Positions 33,046 to 46,376 of a DNA stretch of 64,000 bases are shown piece after piece. The position numbers and the translations under genes were made by a program. The notes under the pieces were generated by a model that did not search any database, was not told the DNA's origin, and saw nothing but the letters and a program-made list of their open reading frames with translations. The DNA is from Lampris incognitus. Its lineage: Eukaryota > Chordata > Actinopteri > Lampriformes > Lampridae. Within the stretch, counting starts at the first letter, position 1, and the number at the start of each line of letters is the position of its first letter. The stretch is from contig NC_079224.1 in assembly GCF_029633865.1 (NCBI RefSeq), positions 16,860,126 to 16,924,125 of the forward strand, written 5' to 3'.

Positions 33046-33779
33046 GTTGTGTGTGATCTTAATGAAACCAAATTTAAGCATCTTATTTTTTCTTAAGTTT
33101 TCTAAAAGATGCAAACAGAACAGTACAACAACATAAACACAAAAGAATACAGTACGATATACAAACAGATAATAATAATAATAATAATAAAAAACCAAAA
33201 CAAACAAAAAAAACAAAAAAAAAACGAATAACAAAAAATGGTTGTCTGGAAATAATCCAACATTCACACAAATATTTTAATTAGGCATTCATTTAGTCAG
33301 TGTCATTTCCCATATGAATGTTCCATATTTCCCAGTTCTTTTTAAATACATTCTCTTAGACTGTCAAATTGTATGTCTACTTTTCCATAGTAAAAATGTC
33401 TTGAACAATTTCCACCCACTGTTCCTGTTTTGGAGTGTTAACATTAAGCCAATTTTTGGTAACGGCTTTCTTACTTGCTGCAAGTAAGACTTAAGTCAAG
33501 TAGAGATCTTCTCTCATCACAACATTATCAACGTTACCAAGATACATCACAGGGCAGGTATTTGGGATTTCATATCCCAAAAGATTGTTGATACCTACGT
33601 TTACATTCTCCCAATATAACCTTATCTTTGTGCATTTCCAGAAAATATGCAAATTTAACCATCTTGTTGAAGTGATCAGTAGTAGGCTGAACCTTAGAGC
33701 TAACAATAGGTGAAATATTAATTGGAATTAGACACCTTGTATTATTAGTTGACAATTTGGCAACCAGTGCTTTGGACGA
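33046..33779 (-). mobile_element. L1/Tx1-like LINE ORF2 3' end
   Basis: The minus strand carries a HIFWKCTKIRLYWENV block (about 33610-33650) followed by YLGNVDN and EDLYLT, then a continuation in another frame near 33430-33480 resembling an AASKKAVTKNWLN-type end. This is the usual C-terminus of fish L1-clade ORF2. An A/ATT-rich tail lies at 33160-33230. Confidence 0.6.
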
Positions 33780-34285
33780 TTTGTAGTCACACTTTTGGTA
33801 ACATTAAATTGGTAGGAATGATTATTAGATTATTGTGATTCACACATTTAGGAGAGGAGAGCTTGGGGGCAATTACGCAGGTTAGGGAGACAGTCTCAAT
33901 GTTATAGACCAAGCTGTCAATCTGATAATCTATACTATGAGAAATTCCCTGAATAAACATATTAATCAAACTACTTGACTCCACATCTGCACTAGATTTA
34001 AACCTAGCTGGCTCTCTATCTCACCTGCAACCTGCTGAATGATAAGTCCCTAGTGTCAGACGATACGTAGACAACTATCTATATTGCTAGACAAAAGAGC
34101 AGTGCCGTCCCCTGTGGGGTGAATGCCATCCGCTTTTAACAGGTAAGGGCAGCCCTTGGAAGAAGGCCATTTATCAACAAAATCAAATCCCTGCTCATTA
34201 CAGTAATGAGCCAGCCAGCGGTCCATTGAAGTGAGCCTGCTGTAAAAATTCCTATCTATACCAATGAGTCACTGATAGTCCCTGT
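33780..34285 (-). mobile_element. L2 LINE ORF1 esterase region, inverted
   Basis: The minus strand reads MDRWLAHYCNEQGFDFVDKW and a DGIHPTGDGTALLSS stretch (around 34080-34225). This is the C-terminal SGNH/GDSL-esterase signature found in ORF1 of CR1/L2 LINEs. It is followed by material typical of the ORF1-ORF2 junction down to about 33790. It abuts plus-strand L2 RT sequence at about 34286, consistent with a 5'-inverted insertion. Confidence 0.65.
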
Positions 34286-34660
34286 TATTACAGCTTTTGA
34301 GACTATCTCTCTTGATCATTTGATTAAGCTCATGTCAGCTTTTAAACTAATTTCTTGCCTACTTGACCCCTTACCAGCTAAACGTTTTAAAGACCTTTGG
34401 CCTTCCCTGGGACCTACAATGCCAGACATTGTTAATTTATCATGTTCTACTGGCATTGTTCCCAGCAGTTTTAAGAGAGCTGTAGTAAAACTTCTACTTA
34501 AAAAATGCACCTCGAGCCAGGGTCTCTTAATAACTATCGGCCAGTCTCTGATCTTCTATTCTTTTCTTATGTACTAGAGAGAGTTGCGTGTCAAAAACAT
34601 TTGACCCATATAGAAGAAAACAATCTATATTCATTTACTACTTTGATTTTATAGACACAC
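34286..34660 (+). mobile_element. L2 LINE copy A, RT segment 1
   Basis: Plus-strand frame with LISCLLDPLPAKRFKDLW, TGIVPSSFKRAVVKLLLKK and a degenerate NYRPVS block. It corresponds in order and sequence to 45130-45340 of L2 copy B. The chain continues at 36190, 37640 and 42405. Confidence 0.75.
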
Positions 34661-36189
<1,529 letters not shown>

Positions 36190-36301
36190 AACAACTTTCA
36201 ACCCATATAGAAGAAAACTGTCTATATGAACCTTTCCAATTGGCTTCCAGGGCCTGTCACTCCACTGAAACTGCTCTGACCAGAGTGGTGAACGATTCAA
36301 G
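36190..36301 (+). mobile_element. L2 LINE copy A, RT segment 2
   Basis: Encodes a block resembling FQLASRACHSTETALTRVVN, matching copy B at about 45350-45405. Cut at 36301 by a minus-strand LINE. Confidence 0.7.
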
Positions 36302-36490
36302 AGTATTTATTTGTTATGTCTCATTATAAAAGTATAAGAGAGTAAAATTCTTGCGTTTCGGTTCCTCAACACTGCAGCAATAGTAACAACAACAAAACAG
36401 AATAAAAAAGCAGCAACAATAATTGTGTGTGTGTGTGTGTGTGTGTGTGTGGTTGTCTGCATATCCATGCGTGTCTGTGCATGCCAAGCT

Positions 36491-36561
<71 letters not shown>

Positions 36562-37639
36562 CCGATGATCACAGGTCAGTACCATCAGTCTGGCACCAAG
36601 GTTAGAGTCTTTTAATGTTCTTTGTTCAAAAGCCTGGTTGCTTGGTGGAAAGGCTGTTTCTGAGCCTACTGGTCCAGGCTTTGAGACTGTGGTACCACTT
36701 GCCTGATGGTAGCACCTGGAACAGTCTATAGTTGGGGTAGCTGGGGTCTTTGATAATCCTATGGGCTTTGCTGACACAGCGTCTATTGTATATGTCCTGA
36801 ATGGAGGGAAACTCGCATCTCCTGATGTCCTGGGCTGTCCGCATAACCCTCTGCTGTGTTTTGCGGTTGTGGGCAGTACTGTTCCCCTGCCAGGCAGTGA
36901 TGTGTCCAGTTAGGATGCTCTCGGTTGTGCCTCTGTAGAAGGCCTGTAGAATCCTGGGCCCCATGCTGAACTTCTTGAGTCGCCTGAGGTGAAAGAGGCG
37001 TTGCTGTGCCTTTTTTCACCACATGACTAGTGTATTCATCCCAAGTGAGGTTCTTGGTAATGTGGAGACCAAGGAACTTGAAGCTCTTGACCCTCTCTAC
37101 AGCAGTCCCATTGATGGTGATGGGGTCCAGCCTCTCCCTTTCTTCCTGTAGTCCACAATCAGCTCCTTGGTTTTGTCAACGTTGAGAGAGAGATTCTTCT
37201 CCTGGCACCACTTTGTTAGATTGTTAACCTTTTCTGCTGTATGCTGTCTCGTCATCGTCGGTGATCAGGCCCATCACCGTCATGTCGTCAGCAAACTTTA
37301 TCACCAATTTGGAGCTATGTGTGGTCACACAGTCATGGGTGTACAGGAGTAGAGGAGGGGACTCAGGACACATCTCTGGGAGGCTCCTCTGTGTTGAGGG
37401 GCAGAGGTGTTGGAGCCCATCCTCACCACCTGGGGTCGGCTCGACAGGAAGTTCAGGATCCCGCTGCACAGGCTGGGGCTGAGTCTTAAGTCCCTGGGCT
37501 TGGTGTAGACTCTGGAAAGAACTATGGTGTTGAATGCTGAGCTGTAGTCTACAAACAGCATTCTCACATAGGAGTTCCTTTTCTCCAGGTGGGTGAGGGC
37601 GGTATAGAGTGTAGTGGCTATAATCTTGTACCAGCTATG
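36302..37639 (-). mobile_element. Rex-like LINE, RT to 3' end
   Basis: The minus strand carries VRMLFVDYSSAFNT (about 37520-37565), a QRCVLSPLLYS block, KFADDMTVMGLITDDDET, then SILTGHITAWQGNSTAHN and PSIQDIYNRRC. These are RT motifs A to C and the common C-terminal block. Frames change several times. The 3' portion includes GT microsatellites at 36426-36452 and 36495-36559. It interrupts L2 copy A. Confidence 0.75.
36495..36559. repeat. (GT)n microsatellite
   Basis: About 65 bp of GT; a shorter GT run lies at 36426-36452. Confidence 0.95.
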
Positions 37640-38590
37640 GGCTCTTCTGTGCTTCACGTCTGTGCTTCTACTACTGGACGTCAGTGCAGCCTTTGACACT
37701 ATTGATCACTGTATATTATTAGACGGAATAAATTGCAATTTTGGTGTCTCTAGCTTACCTCTTATAATAACAGACATTGTGTCTGCTATAATAATATTAC
37801 GTTGAAATTATCTGATGTTAAATATGGCATACCTCAGGGTTCGGTTCTTGGCCCTCTACTTTTCTACCTATATATTTCACCTCTTGGCCAAATTATACGC
37901 GGTCATGGAATAAATTTCCATTGCTATGCTGATGATACTCAGTTGTATGTGCCTATAAGGGCCGATGGTCATACTCAAATGACTAATTTAGAGACCTGCT
38001 TGGCTGCTGTGAAAAATTGGATGTCATGAGATTTTCTGCTTTTAAATTTGGCTAAAACTTTGATGCTGTTGGTTGGCCCTGCTAGACACAGACATCAGTT
38101 TGATCAAGTAACAATAACAATCATTATCTCTGTGATTTTGCAGTGTGGCAACCAAAAATTCTTGGTGTTACGTTTGATCCCAGCCTTTTCTTTGATAAGC
38201 ACATCAAAGAAATCATCAAGACTGTGTTTTTTCACTTATGTGACATGGCTAAAATTTGGTCTTTCCTGTCCACGGCTGATGCAGAAACTCTTGATACATG
38301 CTTTTGTTACATCCAGACTTGATTATTATAATGGTCTGTTTTCAGGTCTGCCTTATGCTAGTACTAAACGTCTTAAGATGGTACACGATGCTGCAGCTAG
38401 AATCTTAACTAAAATGAGAAAGTTTGACCATATTACACCAATTCTTGCCTCCCTTCATTGGCTTTATATCCATGTTAGATCAGACTTGGAGGTGCTTCTG
38501 CTGACTTGTAAAATCCTAAATGGGCTTGCCTCTTACCTTTCTGATCACCTTAAATCATCTTGAGCTTTTCACTTTCAAAATGCATATGTG
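37640..38590 (+). mobile_element. L2 LINE copy A, RT segment 3
   Basis: VLLLLDVSAAFDTIDHCILL (37663-37722), YGIPQGSVLGPLLFYLYI, CYADDTQLYVPIRADGHTQM, HAFVTSRLDYYNGLFSGLP and ILASLHWLYIHVRSDLE. RT core and thumb are present but in several frames with stops. The reading breaks at about 38590 (ttcaaaatg) and resumes at 42405. Confidence 0.85.
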
Positions 38591-39258
38591 CATTTTAACT
38601 TCTGGAGTGATTCTGAATTGCTGGTTCATCTAGAATAGAGTAAGTATCATCTTTCTTGCTTAACAGGTTGCTATTAGTCTTATTCCAGCTGCTTGAGTAT
38701 TAATCATTCTCTCTATACATCTGCTGCTGGTTCCTAGTGGGATCTTATTCTAGCTGTAGCTGTCTTATTCTATTTAGTTACTTGTCTTATTTACTTAGTC
38801 TAGCTGTAGCTGTTTTTCACCTAGTGTGCCCTTAAATATTTCTTGTTGCCTAGCTGTTTTGACTTAGTTATCCTTTTACCTTATAAATATATTCCTTGGT
38901 AACTTGCTGTTTGCAGTTTTAATAGTATTGTGTGAGGTTTGATAGAGTTTTACATAAGTGTCCAGTTTCTGGGCAATAAGCCTATTTTCAGTGTACGTCT
39001 TTGTCCAATTGGGTATTAAGTGGCCAGGGTGTGGCCTGCACTCATGGCAGACAATTAGCAATCAGTCTTCTTTAAATCACTGCTGCTACTAGGAAGCGTA
39101 GCTTCCAAGCTTCAGGCAAACAAGCCTAGGTTGAACGAAGGCTAGAGTGAACAAAGGCAAGCGCGACTTTTTCAGGCCAAGACTTCGTCAAGCACGGACT
39201 GCTCTTTTTAGATCCAGTCAGTCATCTGTATTTTGTGTACCTAGTATAGACTATTTGT

Positions 39259-39855
39259 TTGCTTTGCATTCCTGTCCTTTCCTCTTCCCGGGGCTGGCAT
39301 AGACGTTGGGTCACTCCTAGGCGCTGTGACCCTACCAATCTCATCTATCCCACTCTCTCCACTCACGTTGAGCAAGTGGTGACAGGAGGGCTCTGGAATT
39401 GCCAGTCTGCGGTGCTGAAAGCTGAGTTTATCTCAGGCTACGCATCCTTGCTCTCCCTCAGCTTTCTTGCTCTAACTGAGACCTGGATCATGCCAGAAAA
39501 CACTACCACACCCGCAGCTCTGTCTGATGTGTACTCTTTTTCTCACACTCCCAGAGCTGGGAGGCGGGGTGGTGGTACTGGCCTGCTAATCTCCCTGAAA
39601 TGGAAATACTCTCTTGTTTACATTCCACAATTTTCTCCACCCTCTTTTGAATTTTATACTGTTACTGTCTCTTATCCAGTCAAACTCACCATCGTGGTTG
39701 TGCACCGCCCACCAGGCCCCCTTGATGGGTTCCTGGAGGAGCTTGACACACTTGTCTCGCACTTCCCTGTTGATGACTCTGCACTTATCCTTCTCAGTGA
39801 CTTCAACATCCACACTAACAAGCTAGATCCTCTTCTCTTTCCTCTCCTCCTTTGA
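39259..39855 (+). pseudogene. LINE endonuclease segment
   Basis: A 198-codon frame with the APE-family blocks LALTETWI, GTGLLISLKW, VVVHRPPGPLDGFLEELD and LLSDFNIHT. Ends in a frameshift; the following residues continue in another frame from 39852. Confidence 0.75.
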
Positions 39856-39979
39856 CCTTCACTTCTCACCCTCTCCTCCTACCCACAAGGCCGGCAACCA
39901 GCTGGACCTTATCTTTACTAGACACTGTCCTATTTCCAATCTCTCTGTTACTCCCCTCCAACTCTCTGGCCACTATTTC

Positions 39980-41002
39980 ATGTCTTACTCTCTCTGCCTC
40001 TTTTCACCCCCCTCAGCCCCTTCCCCTACCCACATGGTTTCCACCCATAGACACCTCCGCTCTCTCTCTGCCACTGATCTTTCTTCTTCTGTTACCTCTA
40101 TCCTCCCTACACCTAAATCATTCTCTCTCCTGCCCCCTGACACTGCTACTGATCTTCTTCTCTCTACCCTCTCCTCTTCTCTGGACAATCTCTGTCCCCT
40201 CACCTCCAGGCCTGCACGTTCAACTCCACCTGCCCCTTGGCTGACCGATTCAGCACGTACTGACAGACGGAGCCTGAGAGTGGCAGAGCGCAAATGGAGA
40301 AAGGGCAAACTCCCAGAGGACCTTCTCAACTTCCAATCTCTTCTTTCCACGTTCTCCTCCTCCCTTTCTGCTACTAAGGCTGCCTTCTATCACTCTAAAA
40401 TCCTATCCTCTGCCTCTAATCCTAAGAAACTCTTAGAAACCTTCTCTACACTTCTTCAACCCCCACCTCCTCCTCCTACTTCCTCCCTTCTCCCTGATGA
40501 CTTCACTAACTTCTTTGATAAGAAGGTAAACGACATCAGATCCTTCTTTTCTCACCACCCGGTTAGTGTTGCTTGCACTATCCCAACCTCTGCACTCTCC
40601 CTCACCTCTCCACGTCCCACCCTATCCCACCTCGCTCCCCTCTCCCCCAATGAGGTTCTAAACCTCATCACATCCAGTCACCCCACCACATGCTCCCTTG
40701 ACCCAGCCCCCTCCCCTCTTCTTGAGAATATAGCACCTGAACTCCTTCCCTATCTAACCCCCCTCATCAACACTTCCCTCCAGGCAGGATGCTTTCCATC
40801 TGCCTTCAAGACTGCTAGAGTCACCCCCCTTCTCAAGAAACCATCACTTAACCCCTCTGACATCAAAAACTACAGACCAGTTTCCCTTCTACCCTTTCTA
40901 TCCAAAACTTTCGAATGTGCTGTCTTTAACCAACTTTCTTTATACCTCCACCAGAACAACCTCTGGACCCCAACCAGTCTGGGTTCCGGGTGGGTCACTT
41001 GA
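39980..41002 (+). pseudogene. LINE linker and RT N-terminal segment
   Basis: A 340-codon frame, Ser/Pro/Leu-rich at first. It then reads LPDDFTNFFDKKVNDIRSFF, TCSLDPAPSPLLENIAPELL and FKTARVTPLLKKPSLNPSDI with KNYRPVSLLPFLSK, the RT block 1-2 region. It stops at 41000 because of a frame change in the following QSGFR block. Confidence 0.75.
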
Positions 41003-41104
41003 CAGAGATGGCCCTCCTTGCAGTGACAGAATCACTGCACTCTGCGAGAGCAAACTCTCTCGTCTGTCCTGATACTCCTGGACCTGTCAGCTGCGTTCAA
41101 CATA

Positions 41105-42055
41105 GTGAACCACCGGATCCTCCTCTCTACCCTCGAGGGGCTGGGTGTCACAGGCTCTGCACTCTCAATGTTTGCAACCTACCTGACGGGTCGCTCCTAC
41201 CAGGTGACATGGAGGGGATCTGTGTCGGAGCCTCACAGACTGACTACAGGCATTCCACAGGGTTCGGTTCTGGGTCCTCTCCTTTTCTCCCTGTACATGA
41301 CATCCCTGGGTTCTGTTATTCGCTCGCATGACTTCTCTTACCATTATTATGCTGATGACACCCAGCTGATCTTGTCCTTCCCTCCCTCTGACACACAAGT
41401 AGAGACACGCATTGCTGCGTGCTTGACTGACATCTCGGAGTGGATGGCGACACACCACCTGAAACTCAGTCTGGACAAGACAGAGCTGATGATCCTCCCG
41501 GGGAAAGGTTGCCCACACCGAGACCTGGCCATTACCATTGACAACACCATGGTGATGCCAACTCGGACTGTGAGAAATCTGGGTGTGATCCTGGATGACC
41601 AACTGTTGTTTGCTGAAAACGTTGCATTGGTTGCTCACTGCTGCAGATTTCTCCTCCATAACATCAGGAGGATTCTCCCATTCCTCACCGATGAGACGGC
41701 ACAGGTGCTCGTCCAGGCTCTGGTCATCTCCCGGCTGGACTATGGCAACTTCCTCCTTGCTGGCGCCCCGGCATTGGCCATCAGAACTCTGGAGCTTGTT
41801 CAGAAAGCTGCAGATTGTCTGGTGTTCAACCGCCCTAAATTCTCCCACACAACTCCCCTTCTCATGTCCCTACACTGGCTCCCAGTAGCTGCTCGCATCC
41901 AGTTTAAGACTCTGGTGCTAGCCTACAGGGCAGTGAAAGGAACAGCTCCTTCCTATCTCCAGGCCATGGTCAAGCCCTACACCCCCGCCCGACCGCTTCG
42001 CACTGCTGCCTCGGGACGCCTGGTTGCCCCGTCACTCAGAGGCCCTTGCTGCTGA
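41105..42055 (+). pseudogene. LINE RT catalytic and C-terminal segment
   Basis: A 316-codon frame containing TTGIPQGSVLGPLLFSLYMT, YYADDTQLILSFP (catalytic YADD), LSLDKTELM, VRNLGVILDDQL, VISRLDYGNFLLAGAP and SLHWLPVAARIQFK. The motif A region just upstream is in a different frame. Confidence 0.8.
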
Positions 42056-42404
42056 TCGACCCGGTCACGGCTCTTTTCTGTCCCGGCCCTACAGTGGTGG
42101 AATGAACTCCCCACTGATGTCAGGACAGCGGAGTCGCTGTCCATCTTTCGGTGCAGGTTGAAAACTCACCTCTTTAAGAACTACTACCTTGTTACTTGTT
42201 CTTAGCACTTATTGTATTCACTCATTTTAAAAAAAATTAAAAAAAAATCTCTTTCTTGCACTTTTACTTTAGCACTGGTTTTGCTCTTAGATGCTTGTTT
42301 AGATACACTTATGACCTCTGATGACTAGTAGTTCTCCTGATTTCCTACGTTAAATGCACTTGTTGTAAGTCGCTTTGGATAAAAGCATTGGAAGAAAAAA
42401 AATA

Positions 42405-42905
42405 CAAGGCTCCTGTGTATACCTAAAGTTAAAAAAAGAAGTCAGCTGGTGGTTGGGCCTTTTCCTATCGGGCCCCGTTCTTGTGGAATAACCTGCCTGC
42501 AACCATCAGACAATCAGTCTGTTGAGTCCTTTAAATCCGAATTTAAAGCTCATTGTTTGCCTTAGCCCACAATGAGTTACCTTTTACGTTGAGTGCGTCA
42601 CAACCTGTACTGCATGGTGGATCGGTTTTCTGTCTCAGTGAATTTACCAAGCACTGTTCTGCCAACGAGATTATAGCGTATAAATTATTGACAAACTGTT
42701 CTTTCAAATGTCTTTTCTCTCTCTCTGAATGATGTCTTCTCCTTTCACTTCTGTGTGTGAATGGTGTGATGTGAGTCTCCTTTTTGTGCACATACAGTCT
42801 GTCCTCTTAGGTATCCATGGTGATGGTGGTCTCCACCTGGACACTGATTGGCATCCTCCTCATCATATTTTCTTTTTATATTTCTTCTAAATCTATATAA
42901 TTTTG
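42405..42905 (+). mobile_element. L2 LINE copy A, 3' segment
   Basis: Resumes copy A: ggctcctgtgtatacctaaa, aagtcagctggtgg, cctttaaatccgaatttaaa. It then follows the same 3' UTR order as copy B (46390-46950) and is cut by a SINE at about 42921. Confidence 0.8.
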
Positions 42906-42920
42906 TTATCCTTTTGTTTT

Positions 42921-43295
42921 GCGTGGCACGGTGGCGCAGTGGTTAGCCCTGTTGCCTCACAGCAAAAAGGTCCTGGGTTTGAACCCTGGGGTTGTCCAAC
43001 CTTGGGGTCATCCCAGGTCATCCTCTGTGTGGAGTTTGCATGTTCTCCCTGTGTCTGCGGTGGGTATTCTCCGGGTGCTCCGGTTTCCCCCACCATCAAA
43101 AAAAGACATGCATGTTAGGGTTAATACTCCTGTCTGTGCCCCTGACTGAGACATGGAGAGACGAACTGGAGTTGGCCCTCAGGCGATGCAGGGCGGCTGC
43201 CCACTGCTACTAGCTACACAACTAGGATGAGTTAAATGCAGAGCGTAATTTCCCTGCAGGGATCATTATTAAAGTATATCAAAATCAAAAAAAAA
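42921..43295 (+). mobile_element. tRNA-derived SINE, family 1, copy 3
   Basis: Head gtggcacggtggcgcagtgg (A box) and gggtttgaaccctgg (B box), body gtgtggagtttgcatgttct, tail gggatcattattaaag followed by A-rich sequence. Most complete copy of the family in this window. Confidence 0.85.
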
Positions 43296-43446
43296 ATCAA
43301 ACAATATCCTGTTTCAGTGTTATATTGTTCTCTCACGCAGACGTGACTTTTTTTTTTTCTTTGTCTACGCGGTGATGGTGGTCGCTTGGCGCAGGTCCTG
43401 GGCTTTTCCGGCCCCCCTCATCATATTCTTCATATGTTTAGATCAA

Positions 43447-43448
43447 AG

Positions 43449-43480
<32 letters not shown>
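43447..43480. repeat. (GT)n microsatellite
   Basis: About 34 bp of GT. Confidence 0.9.
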
Positions 43481-43482
<2 letters not shown>

Positions 43483-43617
43483 CATCAGATATCGGGCCAA
43501 GCCACCCAAAGATTCCACAGAAACACAACTGTTCCTTCTATGACCCTGCAGCCAGGCTGTACAGGGTCATAAGCGGAACAGGGTCATAAGCAGGGTCATT
43601 AAATCACTGCGGTACAG

Positions 43618-43838
43618 TAGCAGCAGTGATTTAAAGAATACTGATTGCTAATTGTCTGCCATGAGTACAGGCCACACCCTGGCCAGTTAATACCCAATTG
43701 GCCAAAGAGGTACACTGAAAATAGGCTTATTGCCCAGAAACTGGACACTTATGTAAAACTCTATCAAACCTCACACAATACTATTAAAACTGCAAACAGC
43801 AAGTTACCAAGGAGTATATTTATAAGACAAGTAAGTAA
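43618..43838 (-). mobile_element. Inverted copy of the nested LINE's 5' sequence
   Basis: Reverse complement of about 38865-39092, with high identity over some 215 bp (for example gaaaataggcttattgccca here). The open frames in both copies are therefore mirror images. It probably comes from the 5' part of the same LINE family. 43839-44147 is unrecognised. Confidence 0.75.
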
Positions 43839-44147
43839 AATGGATGCCAAGCAGCAGTCCAGATACTCTGCTGTAATGTTTGCTCCAGGTCCTCTCCTGT
43901 AGTGCTTTCACTGAGAGTAAAATGATGAGTCAGAGAGGAGTGGAAGAAATGAGAGACAAGAGTGAGAGGAACACAACTCTGAATGAGACTCATGTAGTGT
44001 GGTATGATGAAGAATTTAGAGTGGGAAAAAGAGATCAGACAAGACCATGTTATCAGTGATGATGAATTAGTTGTGTTTGCGTGTGTGCGTTTGTGCATGC
44101 GTGATTGTCTGTGTGTGTGCATATGCATGTGTTTGAGTGATTTGTTC

Positions 44148-44452
44148 CTATTCTGCCACCCCTATATGCCCTGCATAAGCTGGCAGATGGACAACTCCTC
44201 CTCCAATCACCACGCTGAAGAGGGTGCTTGGTTCTACTCCGTTTACTGGTTGACTGGAAGTAGGCTAAAAATACAAGAGATACAACACAACAAGTATACA
44301 AAGTTCAACACATCAACAAAAATGACTATGTTTCAAGTGTGTTACTGCTGTGCAATTTCTAGCATACACTTTATTATTGACCAAGTATGGTGAGTATTTT
44401 GGCTAAACTGATGACAACGGATTATCACATCCAATTAATTCGCTAGCATTAC
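44148..44452 (-). repeat. BEL/Pao 3' LTR (LTR-like direct repeat, left)
   Basis: About 300 bp matching 49167-49475: tgccacc(c/g)ctata.gccctg, acaactcctcctccaatcac, ttctagcatacactttatta, gatgacaacggattatcaca. Internal minus-strand BEL coding sequence lies between the two. Right edge near ctagcatta. Confidence 0.75.
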
Positions 44453-44670
44453 TGACTAGGACCCACCCAGGGTCTAATTTTTGGGCATATGGTGCGTCAT
44501 GTGGTCCATTTATCTGTCTTCTCACCTTATGTATTCTGATGATATCTCTGCCAAGTAGCATCATGACTGGAGCATCATGGCTCTGGGATCTGGCCTGCTA
44601 TAGGCTGTAAATGTGGGTGATGAAGAGCAGCTGTGGTGTAGGGATCTCCAACTGGTTATTTGGAATGTTG

Positions 44671-45169
44671 TTACACTCTTAAGGTTGGAAGAGAAAGAGT
44701 GACATGTCCATCTATGGAACTTACTTGAAAGCCATGCACTCGTCTCCTACTTGTCTCTGCCACACCTGCGCAGGTTTTTAGATGGTAAGGAGAACTGTGG
44801 CTGTCCAACTTGAAAACATCAAAGAATTCTGGTATCACCAAGGAACGATTACTCTGGTCATCATTGACAGCATACACTTTGATCCTGCTAACCATTTGGA
44901 AACACTTTGACGAGGCAGATCTTTGAGCAGGTTTTACCACTTTGATTACCTCCACAGACTCCAGTGCAATTGGCTGACACATCTTCTTTGGAAATGTCAC
45001 TCCTCTCCCTGCCATGATCTTCAGTAGGGGTGGGGGCATTTACAGACTCAGGTGCAGACCCTGGGTGTGGAGCAGAGTGATGCCTGTCACTGCTGCACTC
45101 TTTACAACACAGTGCTAGACATTGTCTCGCAATGCTAGACATCGTTGATTTATCTCTTACTACTGGCAT
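44671..45169 (-). pseudogene. BEL/Pao protease-region fragment
   Basis: The minus-strand frame includes VYAVNDDQSNRSLVIPEFFD, then SPYHLKTCAGVAETSRRRVH and GFQVSSIDG. The DDQSN core is the aspartic-protease-like signature of BEL/Pao (the family domain often listed as DUF1758). The preceding [17 protein letters not shown] block (to 45169) is in another frame. Protease would release gag and pol; here it is truncated and detached. Confidence 0.8.
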
Positions 45170-45398
45170 TGTTCCCAGCAGATTTAAGACAGCTCTGGTT
45201 AAACCTCTACTTAAAAAACCGCATCTTGATCCAGGGTCTCTTAATAACTATCGACCAGTCTCTAATCTTCCATTCTTCTCTAAAGTACTAGAGAGAGTTG
45301 TGTATCAACAACTTTTGACCCATCTATATGACCATCTATATTAACCCTTTCAGTCGGCTTTCAGGCCCTGTCACTCCACTGAAACTGCTCTGACCAGA

Positions 45399-45901
45399 GT
45401 GGTAAATGATCTTTTACTGGTTATCGACTCTGATTCCACTTCTGTGCTTCTGCTACTGGACCTCAGTGCAGCCTTTGACACCATTGATCACTGTATACTT
45501 TTACATAGATTAAATTGTAATTTTGGTGTCTCTGGTTTAGCTCTCTCTTGGCTTAAATCCTACTTATCTGGAAGAACACATTGTGTCTACTATAATAACA
45601 TTACATCAACATTTTCTGATGTTAAATATGGTGTGCCTCAGGGCTCAGTTCTTGGACCTCTACTTTTCTCTCTTTACATTACACATCTTGGCCAAATTAT
45701 ATGCAGTTTGGAATAAACTTCCATTGCTATGCTGATGATACTCAGCTGTATGTGCCTATAAGGGCTGATGATCATACTCAAATCACTAACTTAGAGGCCT
45801 GCTTGGCTACTGTGAAAAACTGGATGTCACTTAAGTTTCTGCTTTTAAATTCAGATAAAACCGAGATGCTGGTCATTGGCCCAGCTAGACACAGACACTA
45901 A
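45399..45901 (+). pseudogene. L2 RT catalytic core (two frames)
   Basis: Frame 45399-45716 contains VLLLLDLSAAFDTIDHCILL and KYGVPQGSVLGPLLFSLYIT. After a frameshift, 45701-45901 contains INFHCYADDTQLYVPIRADD and LLNSDKTEMLVIGPARH. Motif A aspartate and the YADD box are both preserved. Confidence 0.85.
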
Positions 45902-46073
45902 TTTGATCAAGTAACGATAACAATCGACAACTCTGTGGTTTCACAAAGTGTGGCAGCCAAAAATCTTGGTGTTACGTTTGATCCCAGCCTTTCCTTTGAT
46001 AAGCACATTAAAGAAATCACCAAGACTGCCTTTTTCACTTACGTAACATAGTTAAATTCGGTCTTTTCTCTCC

Positions 46074-46376
46074 ATGGCTGACGCAGAGACTCTAATACAT
46101 GCATTTGTTTCATCCAGACTTGATTACTGTAATGTTCTGTTTTCAGGTCTGCCACATTCTAGTACTAAAAGTCTTCAGGTGGTTCAGAATGCTGCTGCTA
46201 GAATCCTAACTAAAACTAGGAAATTTGACCATATTACACCAATTCTTGCCTCCCTTCATTGGCTTCCTATCCATGTTAGATCAGAATACACGGTGCTTCT
46301 GCTGACTTATAAAATCCTAAATGGGCTTGCCCCATCTTACCTGTCTGATCTCCTTAAACCTTACATGCCATCTTGA
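46074..46376 (+). pseudogene. L2 post-RT C-terminal segment
   Basis: A 100-codon frame with ADAETLIHAFVSSRLDYCNV, LQVVQNAAARILTKTRKF, ITPILASLHWLPIHVRSEYT and LNGLAPSYLSDLLKPY, the conserved LINE region after the thumb. Confidence 0.85.

Larger units (their letters stand above)
38591..42404 (+). mobile_element. Nearly full-length LINE (APE + RT) nested in L2 copy A
   Basis: A 3.8-kb insertion. A 5' untranslated part (38591-39258) is followed by an apurinic endonuclease-like region (FLALTETWIMPENTTT, LISLKWKYS, LILLSDFNIHTNK). Then come the RT region up to YYADDTQL (41347-41370) and the LHWLPVAARIQFKTLVLAYR block. The 3' end is taagtcgctttggataaaag. The frame is broken near 39855 and at 40980-41100, so ORF2 is inactive. 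The sequence flanking both ends is continuous L2 (ctcaaaat | acaaggctcctgtg), matching 46388 of copy B. Confidence 0.85.

Noticed and set aside
41165-41848. 227-codon minus-strand frame
   Set aside because: Antisense of the LINE reverse transcriptase region.
42921-43000. Possible functional tRNA gene (A and B boxes)
   Set aside because: The boxes belong to a SINE head; no complete cloverleaf, and the same unit recurs at 7590 and 8800.
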